The notes under the pieces: generated by a model
Database searches by the model: none
Seen by the model: the letters and a program-made list of their open reading frames with translations, nothing else
What the model was told of the DNA's origin: nothing
Program-made: the position numbers and the translations under genes
Origin: an uncultured Prevotella sp.
GTDB taxonomy: Bacteria > Bacteroidota > Bacteroidia > Bacteroidales > Bacteroidaceae
Assembly: GCA_905234265.1 (NCBI GenBank)
Contig: CAJOHJ010000004.1
Span: 359,893 to 423,892, forward strand
Length of the DNA stretch: 64,000 nucleotides
Reading direction: 5' to 3'
In this document: positions 53,595-61,792 of the stretch, piece after piece
How positions within the stretch are numbered: the stretch's first letter is position 1
How the letters are laid out: each line of letters opens with the position of its first letter

Positions 53595-53603
53595 CAGTCA
53601 GAT

Positions 53604-54152
53604 ATGAGCAAGACAGAGAATATTACCAACCGGCAGTTTGAGGAAACTGCCGCGGAATGTCGGCAGCTGTTCGAGAAAAAGCTCCATGACTATGGGGCTT
53701 CATGGCGCATACTGCGCCCACAGTCGCTCACCGACCAGTTGTTCATCAAGGCCAAGCGCATACGCTCGCTGGAGGAGTGCGGAGAGTCGCTCGTCGGCGA
53801 GGGAATAAGACCCGAATTCATTGCCCTCATCAATTACGGCATCGTGGGGCTGATACAGCTGGAGAAAGGCTTTGCCGACACCGTCGACATGACCGTCGAT
53901 GAGGCCCTGGCAGCCTACGACCGGCACATCGGCGAGGCCCTGGAGCTCATGAAGCGCAAGAACCATGACTATAACGAGGCTTGGCGCGACATGCGCGTAA
54001 GCTCATACACCGACTTCATACTTACGAAGATTCAGCGCGTGAAGGAAATCGAGAACATTGGCGGAAAGACACTCGTCAGTGAGGGCATCGACGCCAACTA
54101 CATGGACATCATCAACTATGCTGTCTTCGGGGCTATCAAACTGAAGGAATAG
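53604..54152 (+). CDS. DUF1599-domain protein
   Basis: A 182-residue soluble protein made of two similar halves. Each has a K(L/N)HDY motif ([29 protein letters not shown]), a segment of type DxxxxKxxRxxxxE ([26 protein letters not shown]) and an INYxxxGxIxLE end. This matches DUF1599, linked in the literature to nucleotide modification-type all-alpha proteins; the activity is not established. One base separates its stop from the next start, so the genes are coupled. Confidence 0.85.
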   Translation: MSKTENITNRQFEETAAECRQLFEKKLHDYGASWRILRPQSLTDQLFIKAKRIRSLEECGESLVGEGIRPEFIALINYGIVGLIQLEKGFADTVDMTVDEALAAYDRHIGEALELMKRKNHDYNEAWRDMRVSSYTDFILTKIQRVKEIENIGGKTLVSEGIDANYMDIINYAVFGAIKLKE

Positions 54153-54153
54153 A

Positions 54154-56082
54154 GTGAAAAAAGCCGCTGTCAACATAGCAAGGCTGCTGTTAGCCGTCAC
54201 CTTCATCTTCTCTGGCTTCGTGAAGGCCATAGACCCACTGGGCGTGCAGTACAAGATTACCGACTACATGCACGCCATGGGACTGGGAGCGCTGACGGCC
54301 GACTCGCTGACGCTGACGGCGGCGGTGCTGCTGTCGGCGGTGGAGTTCGGGCTGGGCATCTGCCTGCTGTTCGCCATCAGGCGCAGGCTGGTGTCGAAGA
54401 TGGTGGCTGCCGTGATGGCGGTGATGACGCTGCTGACGCTGTGGCTTGCCATAGCCAACCCCATCAGCGACTGCGGATGCTTCGGCGACGCCATAGTGCT
54501 TACCAACTGGCAGTCGCTGCTGAAGAACGTCGTGCTGACGGCGCTGGCCGCCGTGGTAGCCCTGTGGCCGCAGCTGATGGCGAGGCTCATTTCGAAGTCT
54601 AACCAGTGGATAGTAATCAACTATTCAGCAGTCTTCATCCTCGGACTGTCGGCATGGTCGCTCTACTACCTGCCATATTTCGATTTCCGGCCATATCACG
54701 TGGGTGCCAGCCTGCGCGAAGGATGGCAGCGCATGATGGACGGCGAAGACTCGCCATACATGGACTTCAGCATTGAGCGCGACGGAGACGACATCACCGA
54801 GCAGGTGCTCAACGACGAAGGCTACGTGTTCCTGCTGGTGGCTCCGCACGTGGAGAATGCCGACGACAGCCGTCTGGACCAGATAAACCAGCTCTACGAG
54901 TACTCCGAGGAGCATGGATACCCGTTCTATTGCCTTACGGCAAGCGGAACGACGGGCATCAGGCGGTGGCAGGACATGACGGGTGCGGAATATCCGTTCT
55001 GCTTCACCGACGACGTCGTGCTGAAAACCATTATCCGCAGCAACCCCGGTCTTCTGCTGCTCCACGACGGCACCGTGGTGCGCAAGTGGAGCCACAACCA
55101 GCTTCCCGACGAGGAAGAGCTGGACGTGCCGCTCACAGAAAGCACCATGGGACAGATGGGGGAGGACTCTGTGCCGCGGAAACTGCTCGTGCTGCTGATG
55201 TGGTACATCCTGCCGCTGGCATTGCTCACCCTGGCCGACCGCTTGTGGGCCTGGTCTGCATGGATAAGAAAGAAACGCAAAGAGAAAATAGATAATTTAA
55301 ACCCATTTAAAACAAAACAGACAATGAGAAAAAAGATTGTAGCAGGCAACTGGAAAATGAACCTGAACCTGCAGGAGGGCATTGCCCTGGCAAGCGAACT
55401 GAATGAGGCACTGAAGGCCGACAAGCCTAATTGCGATGTCGTAATCTGCACACCGTTCATACACCTGGCATCTGTCGCCGGCGTGCTGGACCAGCAGACC
55501 ATCGGCCTGGGTGCAGAGAACTGCGCCGACAAGGAAAAGGGCGCCTTCACTGGTGAGGTGAGCGCAGAAATGGTGAAGTCTACCGGTGCCCAGTATGTCA
55601 TTCTCGGCCACTCAGAGCGTCGTGAGTACTACAAGGAGACTCCGGAAATCCTTAAGGAGAAGGTTCTGCTGGCCCTGAAGAACGGTCTGAAGGTTATCTT
55701 CTGCATCGGCGAGACTCTTGCTGAGCGTGAGGCTAACAAGCAGAACGCCGTGGTGAAGGCAGAGCTGGAAGGCAGCGTCTTCAACCTCAGCGAGGAAGAC
55801 TTCCGCAAGATTGTCATCGCCTACGAGCCTATCTGGGCCATCGGAACAGGCAAGACGGCTACCGCCGAGCAGGCAGAGGAAATCCACGCCTACATCCGCT
55901 CCATCGTGGCTGAGAAATACGGACAGGCCGTTGCCGACGACACCAGCATCCTCTACGGCGGCTCTTGCAAGGCATCGAATGCCCCTGAGCTGTTCGCAAA
56001 GCCCGACATCGACGGTGGACTTATCGGCGGTGCTTCGCTGAAATGTGCCGACTTCAAGGGCATTATCGACGCCTGGAAATAA
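54154..56082 (+). CDS. tpiA: DoxX/MauE-type membrane protein fused in frame to triosephosphate isomerase
   Basis: One 642-residue ORF with no stop between two proteins. Residues 1-390: GTG start, about five transmembrane helices of DoxX/MauE type ([26 protein letters not shown]), a thioredoxin-like periplasmic part ([17 protein letters not shown]) and a last helix. Residues 391-642: complete TpiA from [13 protein letters not shown], with LGHSERR (catalytic His) and [11 protein letters not shown] (catalytic Glu). TpiA interconverts dihydroxyacetone phosphate and glyceraldehyde 3-phosphate. In Bacteroides the two are separate neighbours. ATG 55324 could start TpiA independently, so the fusion may be only in the DNA. 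Confidence 0.85.
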   Translation: MKKAAVNIARLLLAVTFIFSGFVKAIDPLGVQYKITDYMHAMGLGALTADSLTLTAAVLLSAVEFGLGICLLFAIRRRLVSKMVAAVMAVMTLLTLWLAIANPISDCGCFGDAIVLTNWQSLLKNVVLTALAAVVALWPQLMARLISKSNQWIVINYSAVFILGLSAWSLYYLPYFDFRPYHVGASLREGWQRMMDGEDSPYMDFSIERDGDDITEQVLNDEGYVFLLVAPHVENADDSRLDQINQLYEYSEEHGYPFYCLTASGTTGIRRWQDMTGAEYPFCFTDDVVLKTIIRSNPGLLLLHDGTVVRKWSHNQLPDEEELDVPLTESTMGQMGEDSVPRKLLVLLMWYILPLALLTLADRLWAWSAWIRKKRKEKIDNLNPFKTKQTMRKKIVAGNWKMNLNLQEGIALASELNEALKADKPNCDVVICTPFIHLASVAGVLDQQTIGLGAENCADKEKGAFTGEVSAEMVKSTGAQYVILGHSERREYYKETPEILKEKVLLALKNGLKVIFCIGETLAEREANKQNAVVKAELEGSVFNLSEEDFRKIVIAYEPIWAIGTGKTATAEQAEEIHAYIRSIVAEKYGQAVADDTSILYGGSCKASNAPELFAKPDIDGGLIGGASLKCADFKGIIDAWK

Positions 56083-56111
56083 TGCGGATGCATTCTGAAC
56101 AGGAAAAAAGA

Positions 56112-56146
56112 GGCAGAGAATAGAGAATAAAAAGTAGGGAATATAA
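56112..56146. repeat. Short heptamer array (AGAGAAT type)
   Basis: Four to five AGAGAAT/AGGGAAT-like 7-bp units in the gap before the SPOR-domain gene. Confidence 0.45.
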
Positions 56147-56174
56147 TAAAAATGTGTGAGGAGATTTAAGCGTT

Positions 56175-56819
56175 ATGGAAAATATCAACAGAAGCAGAAA
56201 TAGTTTGCACAAGGGTGTTTTATTTCTTATTTTTTATTTTCTATTCAGCTATGCCGGGGCGCAGACCTTCACAGAGCGTCTGCAGGAAAGCAAGGCCGGC
56301 GAGCCTTCGGTGACAGTCCACGAGAGCGCCGAGATAGACAAGCTGGTGAACAGCGAACAGCTGACGGCACGGCCTGCTGCCGCATCGTCGGCAGCGCATC
56401 CTGCCGCCACGCCAGGGCATCCGGCTGCCACATCTGGCAAGGACGCCGGCAAGACGCAGGCTGCTAACAGTGCCCAGACGGCTGCTGGAGCGGAGAACCC
56501 GTCGGCAGGCACTGAGAACGGTGCTGCCGCCGAGCGCCCACGCACCGTCCACGGCGTAAAGGTCATGGGCTACCGCGTGCAGGCATACGTCGGCGGAAAT
56601 TCGCGCAAGGACCGCCAGCAGGCTGAGCAGGTTGGCAACAACATCAAGGCGCAATTCTCCGGCGTGCCTGTATATGTGCATTTCTACTCGCCGCGTTGGA
56701 TTTGCCGCGTTGGCAACTACCGCACCTATGAAGAGGCCCACCAGATGCTTGTCAGTCTCAGAAAGCTGGGATACACGCAGGCGTCGATCGTGAAGGGCAA
56801 GATAACGGTGCCTTATTAG
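56175..56819 (+). CDS. SPOR-domain protein
   Basis: A 214-residue exported protein: N-terminal hydrophobic signal (GVLFLIFYFLFSYAGAQ), a long Ala/Thr/Glu-rich linker (about 65-120), and a C-terminal SPOR domain (about 130-214, VKVMGYRVQAYVGGNSRKDR, YVHFYSPRWICRVGNYRTYEEA). SPOR domains bind peptidoglycan stripped of stem peptides at division sites. Position after tpiA and before folE is usual for Bacteroides. Confidence 0.85.
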   Translation: MENINRSRNSLHKGVLFLIFYFLFSYAGAQTFTERLQESKAGEPSVTVHESAEIDKLVNSEQLTARPAAASSAAHPAATPGHPAATSGKDAGKTQAANSAQTAAGAENPSAGTENGAAAERPRTVHGVKVMGYRVQAYVGGNSRKDRQQAEQVGNNIKAQFSGVPVYVHFYSPRWICRVGNYRTYEEAHQMLVSLRKLGYTQASIVKGKITVPY

Positions 56820-56903
56820 TTCATAGTTGACTTTGTCAAGCTAAAGCTTCACAGCTGATAGTTAATAGTTAATCAGGTAAATCCGTTAATCGGTAAACAG
56901 CTT

Positions 56904-57500
56904 ATGGCATTGGATAATAGTAACGAGACATTCCGCGAAGGCCTTGACGAACTGGCCGGACACTACAAGATCATTCTGTCGCTGCTTGGCGAGGATGCTG
57001 GGCGCGAGGGACTGCTGAAGACGCCCATGCGTGTTGCCAAGGCCATGCAGATGCTCACGCGCGGCTACGAGATGGATGCGCACGAGGTGCTGCGACAGGC
57101 TCTCTTCAAGGAGGACTATTCGCAAATGGTGATAGTGAAGGACATCGACTTCTTCTCACTCTGCGAGCACCACATGCTGCCCTTCTACGGCAAGGCGCAC
57201 GTGGCATACATTCCTAACGGATACATCACGGGCCTGTCGAAGATTGCGCGCGTGGTAGACATCTACAGCCACCGCCTGCAGGTGCAGGAGCGCATGACGC
57301 TGCAAATCAAGGAGTGCATTCAGCAGACGCTGCATCCGCTGGGCGTGATGGTCGTCGTGGAGGCGCGCCACATGTGCATGCAGATGCGCGGCGTGGAAAA
57401 GCAGAACAGCATCACCACCACGAGCGACTTCTCCGGGGCCTTCAATCAGGCAAAGACGCGCCAGGAGTTTATGAATCTGATTCACAACAATCAGATATGA
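56904..57500 (+). CDS. folE: GTP cyclohydrolase I
   Basis: A 198-residue enzyme that converts GTP to 7,8-dihydroneopterin triphosphate, the first step of folate synthesis. Zinc ligands in [20 protein letters not shown] and [39 protein letters not shown] is a family signature. Normal length. Follows the SPOR gene by 84 bases. Confidence 0.96.
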   Translation: MALDNSNETFREGLDELAGHYKIILSLLGEDAGREGLLKTPMRVAKAMQMLTRGYEMDAHEVLRQALFKEDYSQMVIVKDIDFFSLCEHHMLPFYGKAHVAYIPNGYITGLSKIARVVDIYSHRLQVQERMTLQIKECIQQTLHPLGVMVVVEARHMCMQMRGVEKQNSITTTSDFSGAFNQAKTRQEFMNLIHNNQI

Positions 57501-57567
57501 GAGAGAAAACAAGGTGAAAAAGGAAATAAAGGCTAATCGTAAAAGGTAAACAGTAAAAGAAAGCAAT

Positions 57568-58140
57568 ATGGATCAGTTTAACAGTAACACATACAAGAAG
57601 CAGTCGCTGGGCAGTGAGTTCATGCACAGCTGCCTGGGCAAGATTATCATTCTGACGCTGGTAATTATCGTTTTGCTGATAATAGCTGTCATGACAGTGC
57701 CGTCAGACCAGGTGATGGCTGCGGAGATGGAAGACAACGTCCGCGAGTTCCTGCAGGACAACGACAGCATCAAGGGAGACGGCATCGACCAGGCGGTAGA
57801 CAACTTCTCGAATATCTTCACCGTTGCCGACAGCACTGTCGACGACCACGAGATTATGGAAGCCTACCACAAGTATAACGACCTGCGCATCTTCAAGCAT
57901 GCGCTCTACAGCTCGGCCATCGTCTTCAACAACTTACACCCGATGGGCGTACGCATTGGCGTCGGCGTCTTCGGAGTGGTCATTCCGACGATTGAATATC
58001 CCGACCTGCTGCTCGACGTGTCGGCGGTGAGGCGTGAGTACAACAAGAAGCTCATTCAGGATGTGCCGCTGCCAGATCAGTATGTCGGCGAAAACCCGAA
58101 CTTGAAGCCGTACCACTATAAAGGCAATCCGGACGACTGA
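57568..58140 (+). CDS. Membrane-anchored hypothetical protein
   Basis: A 190-residue protein with one transmembrane helix near the start (about 25-46, IIILTLVIIVLLIIAVMTV) and a mostly acidic extracytoplasmic part (DNVREFLQDNDSIKGDGIDQ, YHKYNDLRIFKHALYSSAIVFNN) that ends in a proline/tyrosine-rich tail. A glycine-rich segment (GVRIGVGVFGVVIP) is notable. I do not recognise a domain. It follows folE by 67 bases and precedes repeat cluster B5. Confidence 0.6.
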   Translation: MDQFNSNTYKKQSLGSEFMHSCLGKIIILTLVIIVLLIIAVMTVPSDQVMAAEMEDNVREFLQDNDSIKGDGIDQAVDNFSNIFTVADSTVDDHEIMEAYHKYNDLRIFKHALYSSAIVFNNLHPMGVRIGVGVFGVVIPTIEYPDLLLDVSAVRREYNKKLIQDVPLPDQYVGENPNLKPYHYKGNPDD

Positions 58141-58171
58141 TTGCAACAGGCCACACGGTCTCTGCCAGTTG

Positions 58172-58328
58172 CGGAATTATTTCCGTGGGCTACAAAGTTA
58201 TCTCTGTGAGTTACGAAATTATCTCACAGAGATATTTTTTTATCTCTGCATGTTATAAAATTATCTCTGCATGTTATGAAATTATCTCACAGAGATAATT
58301 TTTTTTTCTCTGCATGTTACGAAAAAAA
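58172..58328 (+). repeat. Cluster B5 of 21-bp modular repeats (ATTATCTC family)
   Basis: Six to seven modules on a 7-bp grid: ATTATCT followed by CTGTGAG, CACAGAG or CTGCATG and then TTACGAA, TTATAAA, TTATGAA or ATAATTT. Lies between the convergent 57568 gene and rseP, adjoining the rseP terminator. Confidence 0.85.
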
Positions 58329-58358
58329 CTTGCAGAGATGTGGAAACGTCTCTGCAAG
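58322..58358 (-). terminator. Rho-independent terminator of rseP
   Basis: Minus-strand perfect 10-bp stem CTTGCAGAGA / TCTCTGCAAG with a ten-base loop and a run of seven T (58322-58328). The stem words (CTGCAAG, GCAGAGA) resemble the adjoining repeat modules. Confidence 0.85.
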
Positions 58359-58383
58359 CAGTATGGTTGAATGGTGTTGAGGA

Positions 58384-59814
58384 CTACATATATCCCAGCC
58401 AGCGGAGGATGTCGTTCAGGTTGGCAACGACCATCAGCAGCACGAGCAGCCCGAAGCCTACATATTCGGCCTTTATCATGAACTCGTCCGACGGCTTGCG
58501 GCCGGTAATCATCTCGTAGATGAGGAACAGCACGTGGCCTCCATCCAAGGCCGGAATGGGCAGTATGTTCATGAATGCGAGGATGATGCTCAGGAACGCC
58601 GTCATCTTCCAGAACATGTACCAGTCCCACATTGGCGGGAACAGTGAGCCGATGGCTCCGAAGCCGCCGAGTGATTTTGCGCCGTCGGCGGTGAAGACGT
58701 ACTTCATGTCGTCAACGTATGACGCCAGCACGTTCCATCCGTAGGTGATGCCTGCTGGTATGCTCTCCAGGAAGCCATACTCTATGGTCGTCGGCTTGTA
58801 GAGCTTGTTGAGCAGCAACGGTATGAAGCCCAGCTTCAGCTCTGGGGTCAGCGTCACCACGGCGGTGTCCGTGCGTGCCTCGTTGCCGAAGACGATGGTG
58901 ACGTTGCGTGCCTTCAGCGAGTCGGCCTGCGTCTTGGCAGTCAGCAGCAGGTCTTCGCGCTTGCCGATGAATTCCGTGAAGGCATTGTAGGAGTCTATCT
59001 CTTCACCGTTGGCGGCAATGATGCGGTCGCCCTTCTGCATGCCTATGCTTGCGGCGGGCGTCTCCGGCAGAACGCTGTCAACCACTGCCGGCACCAGCGG
59101 GCGCACAAAGGCAGGGTCGGTCTTCAGCATGCCGAGCAGGTTGATGTCTCCCGGCAGCGGCAGGCTCACGGGCTTGCCCTCGCGGATAATGTCCACACGG
59201 TGGGCCTCGGAAATGTCGCGGAACAAATCGGCAGAGAAGTCCTTGAAGGCGCCCTTGTCAGTGCCGACGAGGATGTCGCCATCCTTGAAGCCGTACTGCT
59301 TGGCCTCCTGGTTGAACTTCATGCCCAGCGACATATCCTTCACGGGAATGTACGAGTCTCCCCAGTAGAAGAGAATCATTGAGTAGATGAACAATGCCAG
59401 CAGGAAGTTCACCAGCACGCCGCCAATCATTATCAGCAGGCGCTGCCATGTGGGCTTCGTGCGGAATTCCCAGGGGTGAGTCTCTTCGCTCAGCTTCTGG
59501 TTGGTTTCGTCTATCATGCCGTCGATGGCGCAATAGCCGCCCAGCGGCAGCCATCCCACGCCGTATTCTGTGCCTACGTACTCCTTGGTGCCGTCTTCCT
59601 TCGTCGGCACTGTGGTGGGCGTGAGGTGCAGAAGCTTGCGCACCCACGTGTCATAAGTGCTCAGCAGGTGGAACTTCGGATTGAAGAAAAGATAGAACCG
59701 CGAAACTCTTACCTTGAAGAGCTTGGCGAAGAAAAAGTGGCCGCCCTCGTGCAGGAGTACCAGCAGCGAGATGGCCAGCATGAATTGTAATAGTCTTATT
59801 AAGAATACTTCCAT
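58384..59814 (-). CDS. rseP: RIP metalloprotease RseP (site-2 protease)
   Basis: A 476-residue intramembrane zinc protease. Zinc motif HEGGH at residues 22-26 in the first helix and the third ligand in LPIPALDGGHVLF (about residue 420). A periplasmic region with a PDZ-type fold (VDSVLPETPAASIGMQKGDRIIAANGEEI) lies between. It is longer than average, with insertions around 70-100. It cleaves membrane-bound anti-sigma factors or other single-pass proteins. It lies downstream of dxr (54 bases, filled by a heptamer array). Confidence 0.93.
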   Translation of the reverse strand: MEVFLIRLLQFMLAISLLVLLHEGGHFFFAKLFKVRVSRFYLFFNPKFHLLSTYDTWVRKLLHLTPTTVPTKEDGTKEYVGTEYGVGWLPLGGYCAIDGMIDETNQKLSEETHPWEFRTKPTWQRLLIMIGGVLVNFLLALFIYSMILFYWGDSYIPVKDMSLGMKFNQEAKQYGFKDGDILVGTDKGAFKDFSADLFRDISEAHRVDIIREGKPVSLPLPGDINLLGMLKTDPAFVRPLVPAVVDSVLPETPAASIGMQKGDRIIAANGEEIDSYNAFTEFIGKREDLLLTAKTQADSLKARNVTIVFGNEARTDTAVVTLTPELKLGFIPLLLNKLYKPTTIEYGFLESIPAGITYGWNVLASYVDDMKYVFTADGAKSLGGFGAIGSLFPPMWDWYMFWKMTAFLSIILAFMNILPIPALDGGHVLFLIYEMITGRKPSDEFMIKAEYVGFGLLVLLMVVANLNDILRWLGYM

Positions 59815-59827
59815 AGTCTGTTATATG

Positions 59828-59868
59828 GTGATGGGTGTTTGGTGTTTGGTGTTGGGTGTTTGGTGTTG
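59828..59868. repeat. Heptamer array between dxr and rseP
   Basis: Five GGTGTTT/GGTGTTG 7-bp units. Confidence 0.7.
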
Positions 59869-61038
59869 TTATGCCATCGTCTGGCTGAGGATTTCTGTGG
59901 CAATGCTGCGTGCCTCCTTGTCGGTGGCCACATAGGTGTCGTAGTCAGGCTGCTTGCAGAAGGTGGCGCGCTGCATGGTCTTGCCGATGATGTCGGCCAT
60001 GCCGAGGAATGTGCAGCGGTCTTCAAGGAATGCGCGGTTGACGATTTCGTTGGCGGCATTCAGTATGCAGGGCATGTTTCCGCCCTGTGCGATGGCGTCG
60101 AATGCCAGCTGCAGGCACTGGAATTTCTGCATGTCCGGCTCGAAGAACTCCAGCTTCTGTGCAAAGAAGTCGAGGCGTGGGCCACTCAGCGGCAGGCGGT
60201 TGGGGAATGAGAATGCATACTGTATCGGCAGCCTCATGTCCGGTACTCCCAGCTGCGCCTTCACGGCTCCGTCGGCAAACTGCACGGCACTGTGTACGAT
60301 AGACTGTGGATGCACCAGCACCTGTATCTGCCTGGCGTCGACGCCGAAGAGCCATTTTGCCTCTATCACCTCGAAGCCTTTGTTCATCATGCTTGCTGAG
60401 TCGATGGTTATCTTTGCGCCCATGTCCCATGTGGGATGGCGCAGAGCGTCGGCCTTAGTTACCGAGGCCAGCTCATCGATGCTTTTCGTGCGAAACGGGC
60501 CGCCGCTTGCCGTGAGCAGGATTTTCTCTATGGCGTTGTCGCCCTCGCCGACGATGCTCTGGAAGATTGCCGAATGCTCGCTGTCCACGGGCAGGATTGG
60601 CGCATGGTTGTCAGCCGCCAGCTGGCATATCAGCTCGCCAGCCACTACCAGTGTCTCCTTGTTGGCAAGTGCTATTGCCTTGTGTGCCTTTATGGCGTGG
60701 ATGGTCGGCGACAGTCCGGCGAAGCCCACCATGGCCGTCAGCACCATGTCTATCGGCTCTGCCTCCACTATCTCGTCGAGAGCCTGTCTGCCAGTGTACA
60801 CTTTCACGTCGGGCAAGTCGCTCATCAGCTGCTGCAGGCGTTCGTAGTGCTGTTCGTTGGCAATCACCACTGCCGCAGGCTTGAACTTGTGAGCCTGTTC
60901 GGCCAGCATGTCTACCTTGTTGTTTGCCGTCAGGCAGTATACCTCGTAGAGGTCGCTGTGTTCTGCAATCACCTGCAGTGCCTGTGTTCCTATGGAGCCT
61001 GTAGAGCCGAGGATGGCTATCTGTCTTTTTTGCTTCAT
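59869..61038 (-). CDS. dxr: 1-deoxy-D-xylulose 5-phosphate reductoisomerase
   Basis: A 389-residue enzyme of the non-mevalonate isoprenoid pathway. NADPH loop IAILGSTGSIGTQALQVI; metal- and substrate-binding LPVDSEHSAIFQ, ASGGPFRT and MNKGFEVIEAKWLF; C-terminal helical domain. It makes 2-C-methyl-D-erythritol 4-phosphate, feeding isoprenoids including the undecaprenyl carrier made by UppS. The Met at 61038 is used rather than one five codons upstream. A -7 box lies at 61062-61069. Confidence 0.96.
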   Translation of the reverse strand: MKQKRQIAILGSTGSIGTQALQVIAEHSDLYEVYCLTANNKVDMLAEQAHKFKPAAVVIANEQHYERLQQLMSDLPDVKVYTGRQALDEIVEAEPIDMVLTAMVGFAGLSPTIHAIKAHKAIALANKETLVVAGELICQLAADNHAPILPVDSEHSAIFQSIVGEGDNAIEKILLTASGGPFRTKSIDELASVTKADALRHPTWDMGAKITIDSASMMNKGFEVIEAKWLFGVDARQIQVLVHPQSIVHSAVQFADGAVKAQLGVPDMRLPIQYAFSFPNRLPLSGPRLDFFAQKLEFFEPDMQKFQCLQLAFDAIAQGGNMPCILNAANEIVNRAFLEDRCTFLGMADIIGKTMQRATFCKQPDYDTYVATDKEARSIATEILSQTMA

Positions 61039-61061
61039 ATTACTGTTGCGCAATTTGGCTG

Positions 61062-61069
61062 CAAAAGTA
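61062..61069 (-). promoter_or_regulatory. -7 box of dxr-rseP
   Basis: Minus-strand TACTTTTG, 24 bases before the dxr start. Confidence 0.6.
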
Positions 61070-61179
61070 CAAAATATTGATGTATATTACGGCTTATCAA
61101 TTTATAAAGTAAGCTAAAAGAAATGAAAAATCGTGGGTGCGGGCTGCTTGCAGCATAGTCTTGGACAGCTGTGTAGTGT

Positions 61180-61689
61180 TCAGAGTTCGAGCAATCCCTC
61201 CGGCAGCTGCATTGTCAGCGTGCGCTTCTGCTGGTCGATGCCGGCAATCAGTTCGTCGGTGGCAGGGATAAGCCTTCCGTCGGCCATTTCGAAGAGAGTG
61301 TTTGCCGTAGAGTCGTCTACGCCGCTGATGGTTCCTACGGTGCGTCCCGTGGCCTTGTCGATGATTGAGTAGCCCACGATGGCTGCGAGCGTCGGTCCGT
61401 CTTCGCCGTCGTCGGAAAGCTCGCGTGGGAAGTAGACGTCGCATCCTGTCAGCTCCGCGGCGCGTTCCATGGAGTCGATGTCGCAGAATTTCATGATGAC
61501 GTTCGAGTCCGTCTTGAAGCGATACTCTTCTATGAAAAACGGTACGAGAATGCCGTCAACCATCAGCACCACGTAGTCTGCGTCCGTGCGGTCGAAGACA
61601 TCGTCGTCGATGAGCATTGAGATTTCTCCCTTTACGCCGTGCGTCTTTCCCAGGCGGCCTATCTTGTAGCAGTCTTCCAGTCTGATCAT
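61180..61689 (-). CDS. rimM: Ribosome maturation factor RimM
   Basis: A 169-residue 30S assembly factor: N-terminal RimM domain (YKIGRLGKTHGVKGEISMLI, VLMVDGILVPFFIEEYR) and C-terminal PRC barrel (ELTGCDVYFPREL, VGYSIIDKATGRTVGTISGV, RLIPATDELIAGIDQQKRTL). The frame continues upstream for 71 codons through low-complexity repeat sequence; the true start is Met 61689 (MIRLEDCYKIG). Confidence 0.92.
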   Translation of the reverse strand: MIRLEDCYKIGRLGKTHGVKGEISMLIDDDVFDRTDADYVVLMVDGILVPFFIEEYRFKTDSNVIMKFCDIDSMERAAELTGCDVYFPRELSDDGEDGPTLAAIVGYSIIDKATGRTVGTISGVDDSTANTLFEMADGRLIPATDELIAGIDQQKRTLTMQLPEGLLEL

Positions 61690-61724
61690 GGTGTGAATGG
61701 GGTTTGTGGGGGTGGGAGTTGTGG

Positions 61725-61780
61725 TGGTGATGGGAATTATGGGAGTTATGGGAGTGATGAGAATTATGGGGGTGATGTGG
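61725..61780. repeat. Nonamer repeat array upstream of rimM
   Basis: GGGAATTAT, GGGAGTTAT, GGGAGTGAT, GAGAATTAT, GGGGGTGAT: five 9-bp units in the murA-rimM gap. The words resemble those of the insertion in the heparinase-like gene (CATAATTCCCAT) read on the other strand. Confidence 0.75.
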
Positions 61781-61792
61781 CTGGCGCGATTA

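Larger units (their letters stand above)
52979..53603. other. AT-rich intergenic region with repeats
   Basis: About 620 bases with no supported gene. It contains repeat cluster B4 (53163-53222), a direct repeat AAAGTGGCACAAA at 53298 and 53319 (21 bases apart), a small CCCGACTTTCGGG palindrome and the -7 box at 53587-53594. A short + strand ORF (53238-53471) shows no recognisable signal. Confidence 0.5.
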
